Source: Hyperoplus lanceolatus (Eukaryota > Chordata > Actinopteri > Uranoscopiformes > Ammodytidae). Taken from it: a stretch of 64,000 nt of DNA. Position numbers and translations under genes: made by a program. The notes below the pieces were generated by a model that ran no database searches, was not told where the DNA came from, and worked only from the letters and a program-made list of their open reading frames with translations. Location of the stretch: the NCBI GenBank assembly GCA_026929865.2, contig CM049397.1:496001-560000 (forward strand). Reading direction: 5' to 3'. Positions 55,591-64,000 of the stretch are shown here, piece after piece (position 1 is the stretch's first letter; every line of letters begins with the position of its first letter).

Positions 55591-55921
55591 CTGTAACACA
55601 AAACACAGAATTATCAATATGAACCTGCCTGGTTAACAGAAGTCCGTGATATGAATGTGTTTGTGAAATTAACATTGTGCATCCTTGAAGTAAAATAGGA
55701 ACCTGGGGTTAGAATGAAGATGATGAATTTTAAGAGCACCATGGTAAAACATCCAGTGGTAGGAAAATTACAAAAATGCTTTACTTGATTTGCATTTTGC
55801 ATTTAGCATAGGGAGTGGTGTTACTGCTAGAGAACAGCAGTGGTTGAAAAATAATATGAGGGAATAAAAGATGAGTGTGAATGATGATGGTGATAGTGTC
55901 CATCGTGAGTGTGAGGAAAGC

Positions 55922-56829
55922 TTAAAGCGGCTACGAGGAACTTTTAAATATCTTTAAAACTCATTTCTCATTTTACCTCTGATGGTCACAAATTACCTTT
56001 AACAGCAAACGAGACCATCAGTGCAAAGAAAGCTGTTTTAATTAGTTTTTATTAATGCCTTTGGTCTGGTCGCACACCGATTGGTCGCAGATTTCAGTGT
56101 AGCGCAGCAATGCGATTTGAGAAGCATGTCCCTCCAGGTAGGGAAGGGGAGCCTTGTTTGAGACAGTTATTTGTTGTCATAATGGCTGATAACGGGGCTG
56201 AACCATAAAAGAAAAAAAGAAAATTCAATGAAGAACATTAAAAGCTAAAAGGGAGAGTGATAGACGAGCGGGAGGAGGGCGTTTCCAAGCAACGTGTAAA
56301 CAACTTAGCAGGATAAACTAGTTCTGCAGTGTTTACTCCTATTTAGCGGTACTAAAAAAAAGTTTACTTTGCTTCATCATAATCAGATGAATGTTGCATA
56401 TATCTGATTATGATGAAGCAAAGTAAACTTTTTTTTAAATAGTCACTATTTACAACAAAATAAACACATTACCTCATTGTGCTCCATCCTGTCGTCTCTC
56501 GTTCATTCGCTTTCTGTGAGGGCACAGAATCGTTCAGCTCTGTGAGAGTGGTTAGTGAACCTGCATCAACTCATTGCAATCAGGTGTGTGTGGCACTGAC
56601 TAGCATTAGTTGATACAGTGTCAGTAACCACTCTCACGGAGCCGAAAAGATTTTGTGCCCTCACACTTTCAACACAGACATGCACAGTCTATATTGAGTC
56701 CTAATCATTTGACACTCGCACAGCCGGCACGTGCTAGAAAACAGCTTTACAACAGCTGGAGTCGTAAAAATACTACCGCTTTTGTCCAAAGGGGCCACCA
56801 GCCACCAATGTTCCTCGTAGCCACTTTAA
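55922..56829. mobile_element. TTAA-flanked non-autonomous DNA transposon, copy 3
   Basis: TTAAAGCGGCTACGAGGAAC starts and CCTCGTAGCCACTTTAA ends the 908-bp element. It has the same orientation as copy 1. It carries an extra perfect inverted duplication absent from the others: agtttactttgcttcatcat at about 56360 and its reverse complement near 56410-56432. Confidence 0.83.
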
Positions 56830-57720
56830 GTCTGATCAACTTCTCTTTTAAAAAGCAGAGCAGAGTTAATAATTATATTTGCTCACATGATGTAACAGCT
56901 TTTTGCTCAATATTCACTTCATGCAGAATATGAATTAAAACTGAAAAGCTGAAACTTTAGGGAGAATGATGGTCTGATGTTTCTTTAGCTTTCATAAGTA
57001 TAACGATAAAAACAATAAAAGCCCATTTACATGTGTTACATGGTTTACTGGAAAAATGTGTATATGGAACCCTCAGAATTGACCGTTTTATAGGAATGAG
57101 AAATGTAAAAGGTGTGACCCACACAGAACGTCATCATGAATCTGAATAGAAAAGTGACTTTTGTGCATATTCAAACTCTTGACCAAAATTGCCATCCCTT
57201 TTAGATAACTAGATTGAATGCATAAATGTAGCATGAGCAGATTCCTATGAAATCTGCAGACGACATTTATTATTTCAAAAGGAAGTACCAGTTTTGAAAG
57301 TTCCCCTAGGCAGAAAGGATAACGACCGTCGGACTGTTTTTCTTCTCTTCTGAGTACTACCTAAACATAATAACTCAATTCTGATTCTTTCCATTGCCTC
57401 CCGCCTGTGTCCCCGTTTTCTCTTATGTTACATCCAAGGATCATGAGTGTAAGCACTGGCCTTTGCTTTGTCTTCAATCCCATGTTCAAACTGCAAGTTA
57501 ACGGATTTGATTATGGCTAGTATATTCTTCTATGAGTCCAACATATTGAAATTTGAGGTTTAATTAAAATTTCAGCCTTCGGTGGCCAAAAGTGGCACTT
57601 CAGACTTTGAGACAAGCATATTTAACAGCCAAGGTCGAGATACAGAACAGTTACAATACTCATAAACAGAATGATTTTGATCAGCTTTTGGCCCACTAAA
57701 ATCCAGATGTCTCCTCCCAC
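56830..57720. other. Intron 3' of the MAM2 exon
   Basis: No repeats or ORFs recognised; ordinary AT-rich intron. Confidence 0.5.
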
Positions 57721-57814
57721 CTGTGTCAGTGTGGCAGAATTCAGGGGAAAAGGAGATGTCATCTATGGCCACGTATCCACCTCTGGCACTGTTAAAAGCC
57801 ACCTCAAACACCAC
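57721..57814 (-). CDS. mamdc2: mamdc2 exon, end of MAM domain 2
   Basis: The acceptor is ...ttactag|GTGG and the donor ACAG|gtggga. The 94-nt exon starts in phase 0 and ends in phase 1. It encodes VVFEVAFNSARGGYVAIDDI followed by SFSPEFCHTDT, the closing beta strands of a MAM domain with its conserved (A/L)DDI motif and final cysteine. It joins in frame to the next exon through a split Glu codon. The preceding MAM2 exon was not found in the remaining 6 kb upstream. Confidence 0.9.
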
Positions 57815-58035
57815 CTAGTAACATAGTGAGAGATAAACAGCAACCATTGGCAGATGGGTAAAGAGTAATGTATGACTTAGACCTATGTATACTGCATATT
57901 TCTACAATGTTTATCACCAAAGTATGACTTAATAATATACAACCTATACACTTTTGTGTTAACACAGGCAGAGGGTCACTAACTGTGTGACTAGCCTGGA
58001 ACTCCAGAACCACATCGACAGTAGAACGGCGTAGG

Positions 58036-58616
58036 GTGTAGACCAGGGGGGGTGCTGATGAATATGTAAAAAAAAAAAAAAGTTTGTGTTTTTTATATTA
58101 AGATAATTGCATAGCTGGACAAGAGTTCTTATGCTTCGTTCCTCTCACTGCATTTAAATGCATTCATTATATTACAGAGAAATAGGTCTCGTTAAAGAAA
58201 AAGAGCACCAAGCCCAACCCATATTTATTTTAAATTAATATTTGTATGGAAAATCCATGTGTCTTTCTTCAATAGCTTTTAATTCATTAGACCCAGTGTC
58301 TCCAAATTATTTGTTCACACAAAATTCCTCATGTTTAGCCTATTAATTTTCCTCTCAAAGTGCACCAGATTCATGCATTTCACTTTAAAAAGGTGGAAAA
58401 AAAGCATACCCCCGGACCCTCCTAGGATGTTAGAATGTTTCTCCTTAGAATGTTTCAAAAATACGTTTAAATTTGAAAAATAATTAAAATATCTTTCAAA
58501 ACACACAGGGATTTAGATTATGATTTCTTTTTTTTGGGGGGGGGGGGGGCTCCGCTGAAATTTGTTCTCTGAGGGGGGGCTCACTCTCTCACACTTTGAA
58601 AACCTTTGGTGTAGAC
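58036..58616. mobile_element. Small hAT element with 8-bp TSD
   Basis: The element at 58044-58608 starts CAGGGGGGGTGCTG and ends CTTTGAAAACCTTTG (reverse complement CAAAGGTTTTCAAAG, a hAT/Charlie-like terminus). The flanks GTGTAGAC at 58036-58043 and 58609-58616 are identical. The interior contains homopolymer runs of A, T and G. No transposase. Confidence 0.75.
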
Positions 58617-58868
58617 TATCAACGTAAAGGTCTGTGTTGATAGAATAATGTTAGAAATAAAACCAACCTTGCATGGCATTGCATTTTGAGGGGCTTGCTG
58701 TGTCTCAGCAGCAGCGTTACACGTCCTGGTAGTAGGCTACGGCAGCAGCGGACTGATATTACCTAGATTACTGGCTCTATAATAGTTTGTTTACCTCCTG
58801 CTGTCATTGCTGCAGACGCAGAGTACAGTGCACGAAGGAATTGTATTAGCCTATTCAATAAACAAGAT

Positions 58869-59135
58869 ATGGCCAGATTTGGAGGACATACCGATGTGTC
58901 TGCTTTTGAACAGGATTATGAGAAATTTGTTGTATTTAACGAACCATACCTGTACGAGCCGGAATACACTGATGAAGAACTGAGAGGGATGGATGCTCAA
59001 AGGGCAAAAAAAGAAAGAGCGTCTGTAGAGACAGCCCCCACTGGAGCTGCAGTAGAGAACCGGGAAAGAACGTCGGGAGACTGGTGGTGCCAGTGCATAA
59101 AATGGGATCATCCCCATGTTCCCCGGGTCCTATAG
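58869..59135 (+). CDS. Protein with P2X7 C-terminal-like domain (N-terminal part), probably a gene fragment
   Basis: The ORF starts at ATG 58869: MARFGGHTDVSAFEQDYEKF, then FNEPYLYEPEYTDEELRGMD, AQRAKKERASVET and GDWWCQCIKW. The EPYLYEPEYTDEEL segment followed by the DWWCQC cysteine motif is how a large family of stand-alone teleost proteins related to the intracellular C-terminal domain of P2X7 begins; this is recalled, not searched. In that family the zinc-ligand cysteines continue (CGKC...CC..), but here the sequence departs after 59100 into a repeat containing gtcctatgttccccg twice. It is therefore most likely the first exon or a 5' fragment. A TATA-like site was not seen. Confidence 0.55.
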   Translation: MARFGGHTDVSAFEQDYEKFVVFNEPYLYEPEYTDEELRGMDAQRAKKERASVETAPTGAAVENRERTSGDWWCQCIKWDHPHVPRVL

Positions 59136-59654
59136 GCTATGTTCCCCGCTTTATGTTTTTTTCCAAAAAAGGGTCCTATGTTCCCCGGTCGCAATACATA
59201 GGCCTAAGCTAGCTACATGGTTCATGCGCCGTAGCTGGTGGCAGAGCCGCTCCAGCCCTACCCGACTCGCTGGCTGTGATGCCCGGCGCAGTCGCCCTCT
59301 TGATCGAGCGAATCTACGAGCGGCCGCCCCCCGCCAGATCTGCCTTTCCAGTCCAGAGATTTGACTATTCGGCGGCCGTGCGGGGCAATTTTAGCCAACT
59401 TATTCCTGTCGGGTTTTAATTAGAACACAGCGCTGTGTCGCCAGACTGACTGCGTGCCTATAGAGAAAATGTAGCCTTAATGTGAGGGGAGACGGCCGCT
59501 TCCCTCTGTGAGATTCTGTCTAGCAAACAAAGTTACAATGAATCAGTCACCACCGTCACATGGACAGTGTTTAAATAAAGCTTCTCTTTATTATTATCAA
59601 TAGAGCTATAAGCAAATGGTAAATATTAAGCCTGCAGAAGAAGAATAAAAAACT
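59136..59654. other. Unassigned sequence
   Basis: It begins with two near copies of a ccccgggtcctat/atgttccccg motif (59118-59190). A GC-rich 59220-59400 stretch has no convincing ORF. Confidence 0.35.
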
Positions 59655-60770
59655 AGAAAATCCCACGGAGATTTTGAAAGTACGGGCAGCCCTGCGCAGG
59701 CCGCCAATCCCCGCTTCGGCGACGCCCCAGCCCGTCGGCCGGGCCAGAACGCTTCTACGAACAAAAAAAAAACTAAAATACACCTGTGGGAGAAATTTCA
59801 AGTCAATCGGACTTACGGTGTGCGGGGCGTGGCCTCTCAAACTTTCTATAGTCGGGGCTTAATAACAGCGCCCCCTAGCGGAAATTCAAAAAAACTGTCC
59901 AAGAGGCTATATTGTAGAGCACCATGAGCTGTACAAGTATAATACAGGTCAAAAAAAGTCAGGGGGCACCCTATGGGTTAATCTCGATAAGCTTTGAGGG
60001 ACATGCTACCACATGACTTCTGCACATACCCAGCAAGTTTGATGATGATAGGACCTATGGTTAAGGAGTTATGGCCAATTTGTGGATAGGCCCCGCCCCT
60101 GTGGCGCCCCCTATGGGTTAATCGCGATAAGCTTAGAGGGACATGCTACCACATGACTTCTGCACATACCCAGCAAGTTTCATGATGATAGGACCTATGG
60201 TTAAGGAGTTATGGCCAACGTGTTATTAAGCCCCGCCCCTGCGTAAACGTTTTGGTCAATGGCAGCCATGTTTTTCAAGTTGTCCTACTAATCTTTTACG
60301 GGTATTTTTATTGTAGTCCCCCGGGGCTTCACGAGAAATTTGGTGTTGATACAGTAAAATTGCAGAAAGTTGTGGATAACACGCTGTTTTTCACTTTATG
60401 CTAATTAGCGGGAAATATTCCCTGAAGACTTTTTATGGTCCCAGAGGCTTTTTTGTAGAGCACCCTAACATACACCTGTGTGGGAAATTTCATGTCAATC
60501 GGACTTACGGTGTGCGGGGCGTGGCCTCTCAAACTTTCTTCAGTCGGAACATCATAACAGCGCCCCCTAGCGGAAATTCAAAAAACTGTATAATAGCACA
60601 CCATTTGGGGTAGGGACGGACGTTCTGTGAAATTTTTGCGTTTCTAAGTGAAACGGTGTGGGTGGAGTAGCAGTTTGAAATTTGAGGCAGAAGTAAGAAG
60701 AAGAAGCAGAAGAATAAGTATGGTGGAGAGTAATAATTACGGGTCCTCAATATATTGAGGGCCCGTACTT
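59655..60770. repeat. Element related to the 33.6-34.7 kb foldback, ending in a hairpin
   Basis: The left end (aaatcccacggagattttga) matches the right flank of the 33.6-34.7 kb foldback in reverse complement. The right end 60739-60768 is a 30-bp near-perfect hairpin (tacgggtcctcaatatattg...gggcccgta). Two tandem 140-bp units start at 59971 and 60111, and a 120-bp direct repeat occurs at 59781-59900 and 60473-60592. No transposase was seen. gcgccccctagcggaaattc occurs in both direct copies. Confidence 0.7.
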
Positions 60771-61509
60771 AATAACAATAAATGTGTCGATTCATGCATC
60801 TGACACGTCTACACTGATTACACCTCTCTCTCTCTCATCAGGGCCGGCGGTATCCAGGGGCAAGGGTGGGCCGTGCACACCCAAATGTGGGCTGTGCCCA
60901 CCCAATCAAAATAGATTTTTTTTTTTTTTTTAGGTGGAAGTCCAGACCCACTATCGGACAGAACTGTTCATTTGCTGTCCAAGAAAATGTCAAATAAAAT
61001 TCAGACAATTAATTAATACTAAAGAATATACCATTACCATGCATTGTTTCTAATTGCATTATTGGGTGGTCAAGACAGCCTGCCTCCAAGTTACCCACCC
61101 GCTTATAGTGGTCACTGGTCAGCAGAGCCGGCCCGAGGCATAAGCGAAATAAGCGGATGCTTAGGATCCAGACTGTTTTTTTTGTTTGTGTGTTTGATAT
61201 CAACATCATATTATGTAAATGTAAATTATCATACAATAAAAGGAATACAATGTTTTGGTAGATAGTTAATAGCTTAATAATTGAATCAGTTCATCTAGGA
61301 GGTAATCAGAGGTTAACTGATCACGTCGCGTTCACGTCCATGGCATGCACAGTGTGTATTGAGTTTATTTAAAAATTAGGGCTGTCAAGCGATTACATTC
61401 TTTTATCTAATTCATTACAGGCTTTGTGATTAATTAATCTAAATTAATCGCATGAGACATATATGACACTTGTATGCCTGTTTATAAACAACTGTATAGG
61501 CTACCGTTC

Positions 61510-61544
<35 letters not shown>

Positions 61545-61823
61545 CTACTAGCGCCGGAAAAAAAACCACAAAAAAACAAGCAGGCTAAATGACGACTGTC
61601 TATCTCCCACAACAGACAGCGCTGCACTGCCACACAGATGCCGACTCATTCAACATCGTCCTACTCATAGCCAAAAATATTGACACACACACACAAAAGA
61701 GGAAAAAAGACAGGCATATGCTAGGAAGAGTGAGAGGGGGCGGGTGTCCGTTTGCTGGAGACGATCGCAGCTAGCAAACAAAATTGAGACACGGAGGAAG
61801 ATTGAGAGTTGTTTTGAACCTAC
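60771..61823. other. Mixed fragments of dispersed repeats
   Basis: cagggccggcggtatccagg (60839) and cagagccggcccgaggcata (61122) resemble hAT starts. tagggctgtcaagcgattac (61377) resembles another. Partner ends were not resolved. A (TC)n microsatellite spans 61511-61540. Confidence 0.45.
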
Positions 61824-62326
61824 ATTGGCCGCGTTTCCCAGTTTCGTTAAGAGCCTCTTTGGGCTAAGTACTTCTTTGGAGCGCTGTTAAGAACGCTGTG
61901 AAAGAAGAATGCGTTTCCCAGATTCGTTCTTAGCGAAAGTAGCTCTTTCACTAAGATGGAACTGTAAGACGGAGCTGACCCACTCTTTTAACCTTCTTAG
62001 CGACCAAATCGTCAGTGATCATGCCACGCCAAGGAAATTTATTTCCTCCACTTTTCGAAATAATAAAACAATGCTCAATGCGGACCACTGGCGCAAGAAA
62101 CATAGACTAATAGTAGAGAAAACAAATGTTTTAATGAATTAGACGTTTACGTTTTCCACACACATGTGAGTTTATAGTACTACTACACATACAAAAAAAA
62201 ACATCAACAACCCTGTGGCATTTCACAGATATCAAAGAAACAGATTTAATTGAACTCAGCTGAACCTCATCCAGAGCGGCTCCACCTGCTAAAGGCGTTG
62301 CCAAAGTCCGTGCGTGTGAGAAACCA

Positions 62327-62560
62327 TGGCTGCAATACAACACCTTCTCGCTGCGAACCAACAGCCTCGCAGTGCGCGAAGCCAGACGGTTTACATAAAT
62401 GCATACGTGCTTTGGCACTTCTCTCCACTGGACGTGCTATCAGACCGGGCCGTCCAGGCAAAGTAGCCTACTGGCTGCCCCATGCGGAGATCCAACGGCT
62501 GATCACTCTGGTGTCTCCACTCATCCAGAGCAACCCGCTGCAATTCTGCCTTCAGCCCGG
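62327..62560 (+). pseudogene. Harbinger transposase N-terminal fragment
   Basis: From ATG 62327 the plus strand reads MAAIQHLLAANQQPRSARSQ and PLDVLSDRAVQAK, then a stop. After a one-base shift it continues YWLPHAEIQRLITLVSPLIQ. The PLD.LSD..(V/I)..KY.L pattern is the N-terminus of Harbinger DDE transposases. The catalytic part is absent. Confidence 0.5.
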
Positions 62561-62981
62561 TCCAACAACCCGCAGCCCCTACCTCTTCACCACCAGTCAC
62601 CAAGCACTAAACCATAAACCCACAACCACCACACATCACCCATATCAACTCTCAGGCCTGAAGGCTGAAATAAATAAACAGAACCTGCAGATGTAGGCTA
62701 CATGTAACGTCCTGCACACTATGATTATTGCTGCAGTGTCCGGGTGCTTTACCTGAAAGTCTGGCACTGGAATGCTGTTGAAAGGGCGCACAATACGCAC
62801 ACGTCATTAACCTACGCTTAGATACATTACAAATTGCCTGGGACTTTTTGTTGCTAGGTTTGACACCCTCATTTCAATGCAAAATTATCCACACAATACA
62901 TGGTTGAAAAGAAACCAAAATAGTTTATTGGAACCATATGGGGGAGGGGTTACTCCGCGCTGTCTTTACTGGATGTCTGCA

Positions 62982-63281
62982 TCACCTGCAATGAAGGGAG
63001 ATTGAAACCTTCTCACTCTTCCTTTTTGTTTGGTTCTGGAACTCCTGCCACTTCTTCCTCACAGCACGCCTGTCACGCAGGCCACATGGGCTGGAGGGGG
63101 ACATCTTTTCGGCTATGGCCTGCCTAACACGGTTCTTCACTGTGATGCTCTTTTTGCGCCTTGTTCCCCCGAATAAAACTCCCCAGCGCTGCCAGACCTT
63201 GTCCACTAAGACGCCCATCTCCTCCGCGGTAAACGACGGTGCCCGCTTGTTTCTTTTGCTGCCGCTTTCTTCCATTCTCAC
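62982..63281 (-). CDS. Harbinger Myb/SANT-like DNA-binding protein (N-terminal part)
   Basis: The frame reads RNKRAPSFTAEEMGVLVDKV, WQRWGVLFGG, VKNRVRQAIAEKM and RDRRAVRKKWQEFQNQTKRK. This is a trihelical Myb/SANT-like domain of the type encoded by the second gene of Harbinger transposons, which brings the transposase to the element ends and the nucleus. It is intact for 99 codons. The C-terminal part normally found downstream may be lost or lie in another exon: plus-strand ttacctgaaagt near 62750 and cacctgcaatgaagg at 62986 offer possible minus-strand splice sites. Confidence 0.7.
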   Translation of the reverse strand: MRMEESGSKRNKRAPSFTAEEMGVLVDKVWQRWGVLFGGTRRKKSITVKNRVRQAIAEKMSPSSPCGLRDRRAVRKKWQEFQNQTKRKSEKVSISLHCR

Positions 63282-63360
63282 ATCACATGTGTGTGCCTAT
63301 ATCCACGGGGTATATATGCGCTAATGGGCTTGATTACTACTTTGATACACTTGTTGCCAC

Positions 63361-63398
63361 ACACACCCCCCCCCCCCCCCCCCCCCACACACACACGA
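63361..63398. repeat. (C)n followed by (CA)n microsatellite
   Basis: A run of about 20 C followed by CA repeats inside the Harbinger element. Confidence 0.9.
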
Positions 63399-64000
63399 TA
63401 CATGCGTAGCCTAATTCCACCTGTGTGGGGGAGACCACGGGGCGCTGTGTGTGACTTATGCACTGATAAAGAGGTGGGTGATCGATTAGCCTGGCATCGA
63501 TTTATTCAGTTTCAGCACGACCGCGGTGGACAGCTCCCACTAAAGAGCTTCTTTCGATTCAACTTACGCGTTTTCCAAAGATGGCACTTAAGAAGCCATC
63601 TGGGAAACACCCGTATCTTAGCGCTCCGTCTTAGGCGAACCCTTCTTTCGACCCTTCTTTGGTCCCAAAGAACGATCGAATCTGGGAAACGCGGCCATTG
63701 TTAATTAGGCACCCACTAAATCAATGCACAGACACTGCATAGAAAGAGCGAGAGGCAGCTGTTCACTGCAGTTACACCGCCGCGCCACCCGGGGGCTCTG
63801 CAGCAGAGTTCTGGGCTGCAATACAGCTTCTCTACCCTCAATAGAAGAAGCCTCATCTGTTGCTCTAGCTGTCTAGCTCTGGTGCGCCATGACTACAATT
63901 AAAAAACCAACTCCGTGTCACGGTGGCAGAGCAGCTGGTATTAACGGTCAAAAATGTCATCGGGCAAAGGAAACTTGCTTGCTGCTTCAGCGTGCTGTTG

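Larger units (their letters stand above)
6950..57814 (-). other. mamdc2: mamdc2 locus, partial gene spanning most of the window
   Basis: Six minus-strand exons join in a single frame and give consecutive MAM-domain sequence. Intron phases repeat by domain: phase 1, phase 1, phase 0. Both domain-opening exons are exactly 147 nt, the middle exons are 266 and 251 nt, and the closing exons are 94 and 97 nt. Tandem MAM domains without LDL-receptor class A modules, and motifs such as EVAFN..RGGYVAIDDISFSP, YCLRFYYLLHGF and LLWRRRGEQGVSW, fit MAMDC2 (four tandem MAM domains) rather than MALRD1 or MAMDC4. MAMDC2 is a secreted extracellular-matrix proteoglycan in vertebrates. The 5' part (signal peptide, MAM1, most of MAM2) lies beyond the right edge and the last part of MAM4 beyond the left edge. 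Whether this is the teleost a or b paralogue cannot be told. Confidence 0.88.
61824..63699. mobile_element. PIF/Harbinger-like DNA transposon
   Basis: GGCCGCGTTTCCCAG at 61827 and its reverse complement CTGGGAAACGCGGCC ending at 63696 are perfect inverted ends with ATT on both sides (a 3-bp TSD as in PIF/Harbinger). The interior has a minus-strand Myb/SANT-like ORF (62982-63281) and a plus-strand decayed transposase start (from 62327), the two-protein layout of Harbinger elements. Additional subterminal inverted words (cgtttcccagattcg, ttcttagcgaa) strengthen the ends. Confidence 0.8.

Noticed and set aside
6950..57814. Naming the host gene MALRD1 or MAMDC4
   Set aside because: No LDL-receptor class A modules occur between MAM domains, and the residue wording of MAM2 end, MAM3 and MAM4 fits MAMDC2 much better.
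57996..58631. An extra mamdc2 MAM2 exon interrupted by a hAT
   Set aside because: The frame has acceptable splice phase but requires a GC donor, lacks the expected Trp and core motifs, and starts with tagcctggaactccaga-like sequence that resembles a dispersed repeat. Kept only as a low-interest finding.

Overview
This is vertebrate nuclear DNA, almost certainly from a teleost fish. The reasons are split exons with GT-AG introns, no bacterial-style operons, and dense nesting of the repeat classes typical of fish genomes: Tc1-like, hAT, pogo-like, PIF/Harbinger and TTAA-type DNA transposons, L2/CR1-, L1- and I/Nimb-type LINEs, Ty3/gypsy, and a tRNA-derived SINE.

One host gene organises the window. 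Six exons on the minus strand (57721-57814, 55444-55590, 40368-40633, 40130-40226, 31898-32044, 6950-7200) join in frame. They encode the end of MAM domain 2, all of MAM domain 3 and most of MAM domain 4 of a MAMDC2-like secreted MAM protein. The gene enters from the right and leaves on the left with its last exon(s) still missing. Nearly everything else is intron: 24.7 kb, 8.1 kb, 141 bp, 14.8 kb and 2.1 kb inside the window, plus the flanks.

Layout. 0-7 kb: a broken multi-exon gene fragment, a Tc1 end, a LINE 3' end, a gypsy 3' end and a Tc1 with an inverted duplication. 7-31.9 kb (largest intron): a 1.4-kb hAT with TSD; a full-length but decayed I/Nimb-type LINE with TSD; a decayed L1 carrying at least four later insertions (hAT, MITE, Tc1, TTAA element); and an L2-type LINE split by a gypsy element, itself split by a hAT-like element and capped by a pogo-like element. 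32-40 kb: a second pogo fragment, an L1 fragment, a 1.1-kb foldback, and a 4.66-kb near-perfect palindrome with an 8-bp TSD. 40.7-55.4 kb: a rearranged Tc1, a compact Tc1 with an intact 82-codon ORF, a possible solo LTR, a hAT transposase fragment, an SGNH-hydrolase exon of retroelement type, MITEs, a SINE, and TTAA elements. 55.6-64 kb: a third TTAA element, a small hAT, a P2X7-C-terminal-like ORF, a foldback relative, and a PIF/Harbinger element with a Myb/SANT ORF.

The host exons are intact with clean splice sites, while almost every transposon ORF is frameshifted or truncated. The most unusual theme is the repeated appearance of inverted duplications at very different scales, including 2.2-2.4-kb arms within a single intron. 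Family names were assigned by reading motifs; no database search was possible.
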